Positions 54,396-62,738 of a DNA stretch of 64,000 nucleotides are shown here, piece after piece; the stretch's first letter is position 1, and the number at the start of each line of letters is the position of its first letter. This DNA is from Oscillospiraceae bacterium. GTDB taxonomy: Bacteria; Bacillota; Clostridia; Oscillospirales; Ruminococcaceae. Both the position numbers and the translations under genes were made by a program. A model generated the notes under the pieces. The model did no database searches. It had not been told where the DNA came from and saw nothing but the letters and a program-made list of their open reading frames with translations. The stretch is taken from contig JAFYPL010000025.1 of the NCBI GenBank assembly GCA_017547525.1, forward strand, positions 1 through 64,000. Direction: 5' to 3'.

Positions 54396-54982
54396 TGGCT
54401 AAACTTTATTTCAAATACGGTGCTATGAATAGCGGTAAATCCACAATTTTACTGCAGTCTGCCCACAACTACGAAGAGCGTGGCATGCGCACCGTAATAA
54501 TGAAGCCTTTTCTGGACACCAAAGGTGCTGACAGTATCGTAAGCCGTCTGGGCGTAACCAGAAAAGCCAACTACCTGTTGAAAGGCAGCGACAGCGTAAC
54601 AGAAATAATCAATCAGGACCTGAACACAAACGGTCAACTGCACTGCATCTTTATCGATGAGTGCCAATTTCTGACAGTACCTCAGGCAGAAGAATTATTC
54701 TGGATAGCAGTGGAAAAAGATATTCCTGTTATCTGTTACGGTCTGCGCACAGACTTTCTGACAAACGGCTTTGCCGCATCCGGCCGCCTGCTGGAACTGG
54801 CCCACAGCATTGAAGAAATGAAAACAATCTGCCGCTGTGGTAAAAAAGCTATGTTCAACGCACGTAAAATAAATGGTGAATTTGTTTTCCGGGGTGAACA
54901 GGTAGCAATCGACAATGAAAATAATGTAGAGTACGAGTCTCTGTGCCCTACTTGTTATCTGAGAGAGAAGAATAAAAAATAG
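54395..54982 (+). CDS. tdk: thymidine kinase
   Basis: 195 aa, type II TK. P-loop GAMNSGKST, Walker B-like FIDECQFL, lasso segment GLRTDFLTNGF, and the zinc site Cys pairs ICRCGKKAMF and CPTCY. It phosphorylates thymidine for dTMP salvage. Translationally coupled to rex. Confidence 0.96.
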   Translation: MAKLYFKYGAMNSGKSTILLQSAHNYEERGMRTVIMKPFLDTKGADSIVSRLGVTRKANYLLKGSDSVTEIINQDLNTNGQLHCIFIDECQFLTVPQAEELFWIAVEKDIPVICYGLRTDFLTNGFAASGRLLELAHSIEEMKTICRCGKKAMFNARKINGEFVFRGEQVAIDNENNVEYESLCPTCYLREKNKK

Positions 54983-54993
54983 TACTTACTGAA

Positions 54994-55026
54994 CAAATAC
55001 CGGGGTGGCGCACCCCGGTATTTGTT
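54994..55026 (+). terminator. rex-tdk terminator
   Basis: Perfect stem AAATACCGGGGTG / CACCCCGGTATTT with a GCG loop, followed by GTTTATTTTT. Confidence 0.94.
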
Positions 55027-55076
55027 TATTTTTATTTTTTCTCCCTACAATAATAAAAAAACACTATGGTGATATT

Positions 55077-55742
55077 ATGATAAAAGCAGAAAATCTGTGT
55101 AAAAGCTACGGCCAGCTGAAAGTACTGGATAACCTTAACCTGCACATCCCGGCAGGCACTTTCTGTATGATAACAGGCCCATCCGGCAGTGGTAAAAGTA
55201 CACTGCTGAACATACTCAGCCGGCTGGACAATGCAGACAGCGGGTCGTTACAATTGGCTGGAATATCTGTAAATGACATGCACAATGCCAATTTGTCACG
55301 TTTGCGCAGGCAGAAAATCGGTTTTATCTTTCAGAGTTATAATCTTATAAGTGATATGACTGCATGGGAAAATGTATCGTTGCCATTGAAGTACAACAAG
55401 GTAAAGTATTTTCATCGTCGCAGCCGTGCTGTTGAAAGTCTCGGAAAAATGGGTCTGGAGGATAAAATATACCATATGCCACATCAACTGTCCGGTGGTC
55501 AGCAACAGAGAGTAGCTGTGGCAAGAGCACTGGTAACCAGGCCACAGATACTGTTCTGCGACGAGCCCACCGGTAATCTCGACCGTGAAAGCGCCACACT
55601 GGTAATGGATGGGATTATATCGCTGAAAAACAGTGGCAGTGCCATAGCTATGATAACCCATGATAACAGCCTGCTGAAATACGCAGATATAGTATATACT
55701 CTGAACAAAGGGATTTTACACAAAATAACTTCAGGTCAATAA
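55077..55742 (+). CDS. ABC transporter ATPase, MacB/LolD type, without permease partner
   Basis: 221 aa from the ATG at 55077; the longer open frame reads through the previous terminator. Walker A GPSGSGKST, Q-loop FQSYNLI, signature LSGGQQQR, Walker B LFCDEPTGNLD and the His switch (ITHDNS) are intact. The form is that of the MacB/LolD/FtsE branch, which works with a FtsX/MacB-like permease. None is encoded next to it; the neighbour is an MFS carrier. The permease may be elsewhere. Confidence 0.88.
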   Translation: MIKAENLCKSYGQLKVLDNLNLHIPAGTFCMITGPSGSGKSTLLNILSRLDNADSGSLQLAGISVNDMHNANLSRLRRQKIGFIFQSYNLISDMTAWENVSLPLKYNKVKYFHRRSRAVESLGKMGLEDKIYHMPHQLSGGQQQRVAVARALVTRPQILFCDEPTGNLDRESATLVMDGIISLKNSGSAIAMITHDNSLLKYADIVYTLNKGILHKITSGQ

Positions 55743-55819
55743 TATTAAAATATATTTTACTTTTGAACATTTATGATATACTATATATAATATAGTATTT
55801 AAATCATTGGAGAGATATT

Positions 55820-57169
55820 ATGAATTTTCTGAAAGGATACACAAAGCAGGAAAAAAGCTGGATGATGTACGATTGGGCAAACAGTGCTGAAAGCGTTATC
55901 ATCGTTACTATCCTGCCTATTTTTTATGACACAATCAGTGCCAACAGTACCGCTGCTATCAACAGATGGGGCTATGGCACCAGCTTATCCATGCTGATAT
56001 GCGCACTGCTGGCACCATTTCTGGGTGCTTTGGGTGATTTCAAAGGCATGAGAAAGAAACTTTTCGGCCGGTTTATGTCTGTGGGCATCATTGCCTGCGC
56101 ATTGCTGGCATTCACACCACAGATGGATGTTACTTCCGCTGCCGGCAGTGAAAAAACAGGCATGATTATTCTGGCCCTGTACATAATCTGTAGCATCGGC
56201 CACGCAGGCGCAAACGTTTATTACGACAGCTTCCTTACAGATGTAACCACAGTGGACCGCATGGACAAAGTATCCACTATGGGCTACGGTATGGGTTATA
56301 TCGGTGGTAGTTCCATACCTCTGATTATATTCCTGGTTCTCAACCTTATCGGTCTGCCTATGACCACTTGCCTGACTATAGCTTTTGCGCTGACTGCGGT
56401 ATGGTGGGCTGTTTTCTCAATACCTATGTTCAAAAATGTTCATCAGGTAAATGGGGTGGAACCATATAAAGGTGCCGTAAGGGACTCCGTAAAAGGTCTG
56501 GGTGAAACAGCAAAAGAAATTTTCGCCAACAAACCTATGTTTATCTTCCTTGTGGCATATTTCTTCTACATAGACGGCGTAAATACAATTATCCACATGT
56601 CCACAATTTACGGCTCCTCCCTGGGCATAGACTCTACACAGATGATGCTGGCACTGCTGCTGACACAGGTACTGGGCCTGCCTTTCGCACTGGTATATAT
56701 CAAAGCTGCTGAAAAATTCGGCACAAAAACAATGATCGGTTTTGGTATCTGCATGTATATGTTTATCTGCGTGTTCGGTTTCTTCCTGCGCAGTGCATGG
56801 CAATTCTGGCTGCTGGCCGTACTGATTGCAACCAGTCAGGGCGGTATTCAGGCCATGAGCCGCAGTATGTATGGTAAACTGATACCAGACAAAAGCCGTA
56901 GCGGTGAATTCTTCGGATTCTATGATATATTCGGCAAATTCTCTGCAATCATGGGTCCTACCCTCTTCGGCTGGAGCACTGCACTGGCACAGAACAGAAT
57001 CATGGCAAAAATGGGCATTGATCACACTGCACCTGCAGAAGTACTGGATGCTGTAAGCAGTCAGGCTTCACCATGGGGTGTTCTCAGCGTTCTTATCATT
57101 TTTATAATAGGTGCACTGCTATTTTTCTTCCTTTTCCCTAAAGCAGAAAAGCAGGCATCTGGCAAATAA
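55820..57169 (+). CDS. MFS transporter, UMF1 (Atg22-like) family
   Basis: 449 aa with 12 predicted helices. Family start KQEKSWMMYDWANSAE is typical of UMF1/Atg22-like carriers, as is the DxxxxDF-like loop (LGDFKGMRKK). Bacterial members are uncharacterised; yeast Atg22 exports amino acids from the vacuole. The phospholipase C-like gene 28 bases downstream is probably cotranscribed. Confidence 0.9.
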   Translation: MNFLKGYTKQEKSWMMYDWANSAESVIIVTILPIFYDTISANSTAAINRWGYGTSLSMLICALLAPFLGALGDFKGMRKKLFGRFMSVGIIACALLAFTPQMDVTSAAGSEKTGMIILALYIICSIGHAGANVYYDSFLTDVTTVDRMDKVSTMGYGMGYIGGSSIPLIIFLVLNLIGLPMTTCLTIAFALTAVWWAVFSIPMFKNVHQVNGVEPYKGAVRDSVKGLGETAKEIFANKPMFIFLVAYFFYIDGVNTIIHMSTIYGSSLGIDSTQMMLALLLTQVLGLPFALVYIKAAEKFGTKTMIGFGICMYMFICVFGFFLRSAWQFWLLAVLIATSQGGIQAMSRSMYGKLIPDKSRSGEFFGFYDIFGKFSAIMGPTLFGWSTALAQNRIMAKMGIDHTAPAEVLDAVSSQASPWGVLSVLIIFIIGALLFFFLFPKAEKQASGK

Positions 57170-57196
57170 AATCCACTTTCCAAAGGTATAACAATT

Positions 57197-58084
57197 ATGG
57201 CAGATAATTATACTCATCAGTACAATGCGACAAACGCTATGGAAATAGCCGGTTACACACCACGTAACCGAAACGCATTTATAATAGGCGCCAATGGTCC
57301 GGACCCACTGTTCTGTTATCAGATGTATAACCCTATGCGCAAATACAATCTGGCTGATCTGGGACACAGAATGCACAAAGAAAAAACAGGACTTTTCCTG
57401 CAAAATCTTTTCCGTCTAGCTCAGACTGACGCACAAAAAGACTATTGTCTGGGATTTTTGTGCCATTACGCACTGGACAGCACCATTCACCCTTATGTAA
57501 ACTATGCTTCCTCTGCGTATGGTTCCCCTTACAATATTCCTGCCGGCCATGGTTTTCTGGAAAGTGCTCTGGATAGCCGGATAAGTCTGAAAACTGACGG
57601 TAAGGTAATGCCTTCTGTGGAAAAGTTTTTCCCTCATACAGAAAAGCTGTATATGGATCAGATTGTCACACTGCTGAAAAAGGCAGTAGATGCTACATAC
57701 CCTGACAGTGTATTTCCACGCAGTGAATATGCACAGGCTTTCAAAGATTTCCGCTCTCTGAAAAATCTGTTCTGTTCACCTACAAAAATAATGTTTCCCG
57801 TAATGCATCTGGCTGAAAAAGCACTGCATTTCAGGGAAGGATTTATCCTCAGCCATATGCAGCCATGCACACGCAAACTGCCGGATATGCCTTTCTGGCA
57901 ACACCCTGCTGCAGGTCTGTACAGTGTGGATACACTGGATGACATCCTCCTGCGTGCAGATTATCTGGCCGCTGAAAACATCAAGCACGGTCTGGAATAT
58001 TTCAAAGGTATCTACACTGCAGCTGATTTGCTGGCAAAAATAGGTAACAAAAGCTATGATACCGGGCTGACAATAGACAAATAA
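57197..58084 (+). CDS. zinc-dependent phospholipase C family protein
   Basis: 295 aa. Pattern of the PF00882-like group often annotated 'zinc dependent phospholipase C': an N-terminal GANGPDPLFCYQ, then YCLGFLCHYALDSTIHPYV with a His/Asp zinc set, and GHGFLESALD. Unlike the secreted clostridial alpha-toxin it has no signal peptide, so it acts inside the cell or has another role. Last host gene before the phage segment. Confidence 0.87.
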   Translation: MADNYTHQYNATNAMEIAGYTPRNRNAFIIGANGPDPLFCYQMYNPMRKYNLADLGHRMHKEKTGLFLQNLFRLAQTDAQKDYCLGFLCHYALDSTIHPYVNYASSAYGSPYNIPAGHGFLESALDSRISLKTDGKVMPSVEKFFPHTEKLYMDQIVTLLKKAVDATYPDSVFPRSEYAQAFKDFRSLKNLFCSPTKIMFPVMHLAEKALHFREGFILSHMQPCTRKLPDMPFWQHPAAGLYSVDTLDDILLRADYLAAENIKHGLEYFKGIYTAADLLAKIGNKSYDTGLTIDK

Positions 58085-58086
58085 AT

Positions 58087-58118
58087 ATAAAAAGGACACT
58101 TTACAGTGTCCTTTTTCT
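58087..58118. terminator. bidirectional terminator at the host/phage boundary
   Basis: Stem AAAAAGGACACT / AGTGTCCTTTTT with a TTAC loop, T-runs on both strands. It serves the host gene on the left and the phage operon on the right. Confidence 0.9.
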
Positions 58119-58125
58119 TTTGCCT

Positions 58126-59583
58126 TTATCTGGCCTGTTCCAGTTTTTTCAGTATCTGCTGTTTGTTTTTCAGCTGTGTGGAAGGTATAGCCTGCACATA
58201 ATCGTACGCATCTGTAAGTATCTGTTTTGTATACAGGTTTTCCAGTGTCTGCATCCGTATACCTTCGCTCCATGGTGAAGAATCCTCTGTTGATATCACA
58301 TATGAAAATTCTGAAGGGTTCATTTCTGAAAAGTTAAACTCTTTTGTAATATACACTCCGTCACCGCCAGCTGTTTCCATATATCTTGTGCCATATTTTT
58401 CTCTCATAATATCCAGTATCACCGACACACTGTCATTGAGAAATTCTACATATGCCTGTTTCTGGTTTTCCAGCGGTATAGTGGCTGAACGCTGTACAGC
58501 CAGAATAGCTGATGTATTTTCCGGGTTTACATTGCCCAGTGATGTGTCATTGGCGCCCATAAACTCTTTTGTATATGCTATGGTTTTCTCCACCAGATCC
58601 ATCAGCTGCTCTGACATATCATTAGCTTTGAAAGATGTGGCAACCGCATCATGGGGATTACCTATTACACCTATTGCCGCTCCCACTTTATTTGTCCATT
58701 TATCCAGCTTTGTTTTATCAAAAAACACTTTAGGAAACGCCATTGTCTTCTGATGCAGCAACGCCATAGCCCACAGTTTATTTACTGCTATCTGGTTAGG
58801 TATAAGATTTTCCACCACACCGACACCATGGTATGAATTCTTATCCACATCCCAGCTGAAACGTGTAACCGGGTATATACTGTACCCCAGAGATTCCGGT
58901 GGTGTAACCACACCATCTTTTGTCACCTGTGTATACCACACTTTGCCATTCTGTTTATACAGCTTTGTGATGACAGTAACCATAGGTATGCTTTCCACAC
59001 TGACCATATAGTTCTCATCCGCTTTTATTTTATCAGCCTGTTGTCCGTTTTCGCCTGCCATCTGTTGTACCCTTTCCAGATATTCTCGTCTTTCAACCAG
59101 AATAAACGGCTGTGCCTGCAGGTCATTTGAATGCGGATTTGCAAAAAGCACATTGGTACCTTTCAGAGGCTGACAGTTTACATTTTTACCATCATAATAC
59201 CAATACAAAAAACCATCACCAGTTACTGCACCATCAAGTACAGCTGTATATGAATGCTTTTTCAGCTGTGAGTTTTCCACCGCCTGCTGCAACCGTATAT
59301 TCACCAGATCAGCCAGTGCAACATTTTCCGGTGAATGTATATATGGAGATGCATACACGTTTACATCACTGCTGGCTACCATAGCTGTCAGGAATGAGCA
59401 TACCCTGCGTATAAAATTCAGCACTGGCTTGTCCAGATCAGGTGCATAAACACCCTGCCACTGTTTACCTATATAAAAATTTTCATGCATGGCTGTTTTA
59501 TTATAGTAATCCTGTAGCACATTATAGTTTGTACATTTTCTGTACTCCTCCATAATTGATGCCACATCAGTATCAATTCTCAT
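58126..59583 (-). CDS. phage portal protein (podovirus/P22-like)
   Basis: 485 aa from the ATG at 59583 after AAAGGGGG; it overlaps the small gene upstream by 11 bases. N-terminus helical, then a core with the portal pattern YHGVGVVENLIPNQIAVNKLW and a long central alpha-helix (QKTMAFPKVFFDKTKLDKW). Portal proteins form the 12-mer ring through which DNA enters the head. The closest type seems to be P22-like podovirus portals, by recollection. No terminase is adjacent. Confidence 0.82.
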   Translation of the reverse strand: MRIDTDVASIMEEYRKCTNYNVLQDYYNKTAMHENFYIGKQWQGVYAPDLDKPVLNFIRRVCSFLTAMVASSDVNVYASPYIHSPENVALADLVNIRLQQAVENSQLKKHSYTAVLDGAVTGDGFLYWYYDGKNVNCQPLKGTNVLFANPHSNDLQAQPFILVERREYLERVQQMAGENGQQADKIKADENYMVSVESIPMVTVITKLYKQNGKVWYTQVTKDGVVTPPESLGYSIYPVTRFSWDVDKNSYHGVGVVENLIPNQIAVNKLWAMALLHQKTMAFPKVFFDKTKLDKWTNKVGAAIGVIGNPHDAVATSFKANDMSEQLMDLVEKTIAYTKEFMGANDTSLGNVNPENTSAILAVQRSATIPLENQKQAYVEFLNDSVSVILDIMREKYGTRYMETAGGDGVYITKEFNFSEMNPSEFSYVISTEDSSPWSEGIRMQTLENLYTKQILTDAYDYVQAIPSTQLKNKQQILKKLEQAR

Positions 59584-59761
59584 CTGTTTTCTGCCCCCTT
59601 TCACTGCCATCGTAATTCATAATATTCTGCAGCTGCACATTCTCGCCGTTTTTTTCACCATGATTACCACCTGAAATAATGAAGCTTTTCCAGCGGTGAT
59701 ATTCTGTTATAAAAAATGTGAATGCGCCGCCAAGCAAAAGTCCCGTGATAAAATCATTCAT
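59573..59761 (-). CDS. small phage membrane protein
   Basis: 62 aa. One hydrophobic N-terminal helix (about 4-19, FITGLLLGGAFTFFI), then a polar tail with Gly/Asn/Glu. No family recognised. Its stop overlaps the portal start and its start touches the holin stop, so it belongs to the lysis/packaging operon. A spanin- or antiholin-like role is possible. Confidence 0.6.
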   Translation of the reverse strand: MNDFITGLLLGGAFTFFITEYHRWKSFIISGGNHGEKNGENVQLQNIMNYDGSERGQKTDEN

Positions 59762-60057
59762 TATCTGATCTCACTTTCTTTCAGCATTTTTTCATATCCC
59801 ATCCATGCCAGTAACCAGATAACACTGCCTTGTGTCATACCTGCAAATACACAGCCTGCCAGCGCCTGACTGTCCAGTATAAGATTTGTTCCTGTCAGAT
59901 GCAGCATAACCACAGCACATGAACATACCAGCAGAATAAATGGAATAAATTTATTTTCAATGCTACTTTTTTTCACTGCCATACCTATGCCCCACAACAT
60001 AGGAACCACTATCAGCAACTGCGGGTCAATAAACTCTCTTATCGTTTCAATATTCAT
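59761..60057 (-). CDS. phage holin
   Basis: 98 aa with three membrane helices (about 13-30, 37-55, 66-87). The start FIDPQLLIVVPMLWGIGMAVKKS matches a common Firmicute phage holin family. It makes the lethal membrane lesions that release the endolysin. Sits in the lysis cluster. Confidence 0.85.
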   Translation of the reverse strand: MNIETIREFIDPQLLIVVPMLWGIGMAVKKSSIENKFIPFILLVCSCAVVMLHLTGTNLILDSQALAGCVFAGMTQGSVIWLLAWMGYEKMLKESEIR

Positions 60058-60074
60058 ATATATATCACCCCTGT

Positions 60075-60338
60075 CTACATAATATGAGCGGACATGGTAG
60101 CCTCTATTTTGCTCACTCTGGCGGCAAGGCTGTAATGTCTCTCATCCCGTTTTTCCTGTTTGTTTTTAATGTCATCAATACCTGCCTTCACATAACCTAT
60201 TTCTGATATTATGGTGGCTGTTTCACGGGAGCTTCGTGCTATATCCTTTTCAGCGTTTCTTTTTACACTGTTTATTCCCGTAAACATTCCCACCAGCACC
60301 GAAACTATGCTTATCAGCAGTGTCAGTTCTATTTTCAT
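60075..60338 (-). CDS. phage membrane-anchored coiled-coil protein
   Basis: 87 aa. N-terminal hydrophobic helix (about 3-21) and a long helix rich in Lys/Glu/Asp/Arg (RNAEKDIARSSRE ... KNKQEKRDERHYS). This layout is frequent next to phage holins (hemolysin XhlA-like or DUF families), but I cannot assign one. It overlaps the gene upstream by four bases (ATGA). Confidence 0.65.
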   Translation of the reverse strand: MKIELTLLISIVSVLVGMFTGINSVKRNAEKDIARSSRETATIISEIGYVKAGIDDIKNKQEKRDERHYSLAARVSKIEATMSAHIM

Positions 60339-60526
60339 ACTTTACCTCTGTCACTTTTTTGATCTGTTTTTTCCAGCCAGTAGTCTATACTCCGTTTTAC
60401 ACGCGAGTATTTTTTCACTGCCTGCCGGTAGGTCATACCACTATTATGGTTATATCTGTTCTGCACTATCAGTGCAGCCACATATCGGGCTATATTATCA
60501 TTATATTTATGATTTTCATCACTCAT
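60335..60526 (-). CDS. small phage protein, unknown
   Basis: 63 aa, basic, soluble, with a helical MTYRQAVKKYSRVKRSIDYW stretch. It sits between the endolysin and the coiled-coil protein in the same orientation with almost no spacing. Real gene status rests on this packing and its ribosome binding site; function unknown. Confidence 0.55.
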   Translation of the reverse strand: MSDENHKYNDNIARYVAALIVQNRYNHNSGMTYRQAVKKYSRVKRSIDYWLEKTDQKSDRGKV

Positions 60527-60531
60527 AACTA

Positions 60532-61209
60532 TTACAATGCATCTGTTATAGCTTTTATCTGTCTTAGGTTTTCTTCCAGTTGCAGGTTTCGCTGTTTCAG
60601 TGATTCATTTTCCCGCTGCAGGCTGTCGATAGTGTCATCGCGTCTGTCCTCTCTCATCCAGTCATAACCACCATCATTCATTACTATAACATCTCCGCCC
60701 AGTATAAACACATCATCCGGTCGCAGCTGTTTATTGATTTTCCATACCTGCTGGCCTCTGCGGTCTTTTACATCAGTCTTGTACCAGCCTGTAGGATAGA
60801 ATGGTGCCTGTCCCACTTCCAGATGTATATGATTTCCTACTGCACCTGCACTGCCTTCACGATAAAATCTTTCACCTTGACGAAATACTTTGCCCACTGT
60901 AATTCCCAGTGCCTTCAGGTCATCATCATCTATATGCAGCAGCATAAACACCAGTTTTCTCTCCTGACCATCAGCACACAGTACTTTGTCCAGAGTCTCA
61001 AACCACACAGCATTATAGTTACCATATATACGTTTAACCTCTATATCACATGGTGCATAAGCCCAGTCTTTCTCCATATCCCTGCCTCCCAGGTCCAGCG
61101 CCCAACTGCCTGTATGTGAATAGCTGGTATGGTCTGTGTTGCCGTTTTCATATTTACCATACCCCTGTGTCACTCGCATATACTCCATAAAAAATTTACA
61201 TTTCTGCAT
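60532..61209 (-). CDS. phage endolysin, M23 peptidase (LytM) domain
   Basis: 225 aa. Zinc-binding pairs of the LytM fold are visible: H-x6-D in SHTGSWALDLGG, and HIHLEVG (H-x-H) near residue 137. After the peptidase domain there is a 50-residue acidic-basic coiled coil (DSLQRENESLKQRN...). No signal peptide, consistent with release through the holin. AAAGGAGG ribosome site; start overlaps the end of the XkdX gene. Confidence 0.85.
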   Translation of the reverse strand: MQKCKFFMEYMRVTQGYGKYENGNTDHTSYSHTGSWALDLGGRDMEKDWAYAPCDIEVKRIYGNYNAVWFETLDKVLCADGQERKLVFMLLHIDDDDLKALGITVGKVFRQGERFYREGSAGAVGNHIHLEVGQAPFYPTGWYKTDVKDRRGQQVWKINKQLRPDDVFILGGDVIVMNDGGYDWMREDRRDDTIDSLQRENESLKQRNLQLEENLRQIKAITDAL

Positions 61210-61333
61210 CTGTACCTCCTTTCAGAATTTCTCCGGCCTGCCGTACGCTAATCACACCTTTTGCCACTGCATGACTTACCTGCACTTCAGTCCAATATCC
61301 TTTTTCATAAAAAACTTTTATCTTCTCGTGCAT
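61196..61333 (-). CDS. XkdX family phage protein
   Basis: 45 aa ORF, easily missed because of its length. Sequence contains YWTEVQVSHAVAKGVISVRQAGEIL, the small-helix pattern of the PF09693/XkdX proteins that occur between tail and lysis genes in Firmicute prophages. Start ATG at 61333 after GGAGGT. Role in PBSX-like phages is not known. Confidence 0.8.
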   Translation of the reverse strand: MHEKIKVFYEKGYWTEVQVSHAVAKGVISVRQAGEILKGGTDAEM

Positions 61334-61334
61334 A

Positions 61335-61526
61335 TCATACCTCCAGCAATGTGTCACTCATCATTGCAGTATATGTAACCTGTGCATCCAGTGCCTCGGC
61401 ACGCAATGCAGTTTCTGCAATAGCCACTCTATTAGCTTCCTCCAGTGCTTCGATTCTGTTAATCGCACCTGCTACCGCATTCCTCAGCCGCAACAGTTCT
61501 TTCAGTATTGTTTCAGTTGTTGTCAT
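61335..61526 (-). CDS. small phage coiled-coil protein
   Basis: 63 aa from the ATG at 61526 after GGGGGAA; the longer frame overlaps the tail protein. Nearly all helical (ILKELLRLRNAVAGAINRIEALEEANRVA...) with heptad-like spacing. Between the tail fibre and XkdX genes, a tail-assembly or fibre accessory role is inferred. Confidence 0.6.
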   Translation of the reverse strand: MTTTETILKELLRLRNAVAGAINRIEALEEANRVAIAETALRAEALDAQVTYTAMMSDTLLEV

Positions 61527-61527
61527 A

Positions 61528-62730
61528 TTATTTCCCCCATATTTTACCGCCACGCAGGTAGTTATAGTTGTTCACCGCATCACCTGTGACATAAATTCTC
61601 ACTGCCTTGCATTTATAACTGTGCGGTTTTGCCATAATTTCCTGATACACAGACGGCAGCAGAGGGCTTTCATTGTCCACCCAGTCTGTAAGATATACCA
61701 CACTGTCATCTTCCAGCACTGCCGCTATCCTGTACTGTCTTGTGCCATAGCCCGCCGTGCTCACTTTGTATACCCATGGATATCCACCATCTGAATCAAA
61801 CTCATACTGTACGTACGCACCACTCACATTGCCAAAATAAGCAGATGGTGTAGTTTCTGTAAGTAAAGGCGGATAATTAAATGCCAGATGTACATTATAA
61901 TCAAATCCGTTATGAGTCACCTTTCCATATGGTGCCGTGATACCCTGCATTGATGGCGATACTATTGGCAATGAGTTATCCAGACAGTTTATCATTCTGC
62001 TGTCCGGCAGAACTTCTGCCTGAATATCAACTGATCTGATGAGATACTCCATCGCATTTGCGTTATTGACCAGCGTATTCAGTGTTTTGGCATCCACCAG
62101 TATTTCAGCTGATGTTGTATATCCGGTATTCAGCCCGGCACATTTCTGCCATGTGATTATATTGTTCGCAGGTGAAGTTTTACCATCGGGAATGCCTGCA
62201 CCTCCTGTTTTAAAAAAACAACTGTATCTTTCCCCTGCTTTTTCCACAAAGCAATTTGTTACCACGCCTTTTCGGAATATATTTTCACCACTGATATCTT
62301 CTGCCAGCTGATTATACAGATCCGCTTCCTGCCCGTTTACTGTCAGACTATCCCCAGGTAGCCAGTCCTCAGTAGGCATAAATTTTGCATTGCCGCCTGC
62401 ACCTGCCAATCTGTGAACTGTGCCTGTTTTGCTATGGACATATACATCAAAACCATTATCCGCCTTTGCCGCACGGTCTATTACGCCATCTTTGTCCGCA
62501 TCATATACTGCCATCAGCATATCCCCCGCGCCAGAAGCAAATACGGCTTGTGCCAGGTCCTCTCTGGATACCGTTTCATCCACGTTTGCATTGAAAAATG
62601 GTATCACTACACTACGTACCACTTCTTCCACTTTTTCCTGCATTTCTCTGGCCGAAAGGCCTGGTGTATCCGCCATACCCACTACACCCTTGCCTGCCAG
62701 ATCACTGTCCGTTATTTTTTTCAGTGCCAT
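61528..62730 (-). CDS. phage tail fibre or minor tail protein
   Basis: 400 aa. The N-terminal 60 residues are helical; a Ca-binding-like DADKDGVIDRAAKAD repeat (dockerin-type loop, frequent in phage tail proteins) is at about residue 78. The rest is beta-rich, ending in a C-terminal domain with RQYRIAAVLEDDSVVYL. Start follows AGGAGG. Host-receptor binding is the likely role; no enzyme motif was noticed. Confidence 0.7.
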   Translation of the reverse strand: MALKKITDSDLAGKGVVGMADTPGLSAREMQEKVEEVVRSVVIPFFNANVDETVSREDLAQAVFASGAGDMLMAVYDADKDGVIDRAAKADNGFDVYVHSKTGTVHRLAGAGGNAKFMPTEDWLPGDSLTVNGQEADLYNQLAEDISGENIFRKGVVTNCFVEKAGERYSCFFKTGGAGIPDGKTSPANNIITWQKCAGLNTGYTTSAEILVDAKTLNTLVNNANAMEYLIRSVDIQAEVLPDSRMINCLDNSLPIVSPSMQGITAPYGKVTHNGFDYNVHLAFNYPPLLTETTPSAYFGNVSGAYVQYEFDSDGGYPWVYKVSTAGYGTRQYRIAAVLEDDSVVYLTDWVDNESPLLPSVYQEIMAKPHSYKCKAVRIYVTGDAVNNYNYLRGGKIWGK

Positions 62731-62738
62731 TTTTCCTC

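Noticed and set aside
55001..55020. Long perfect palindrome as an operator upstream of the ABC ATPase
   Set aside because: It is a stem with a GCG loop followed by a T-rich tail directly after tdk, i.e. a terminator.
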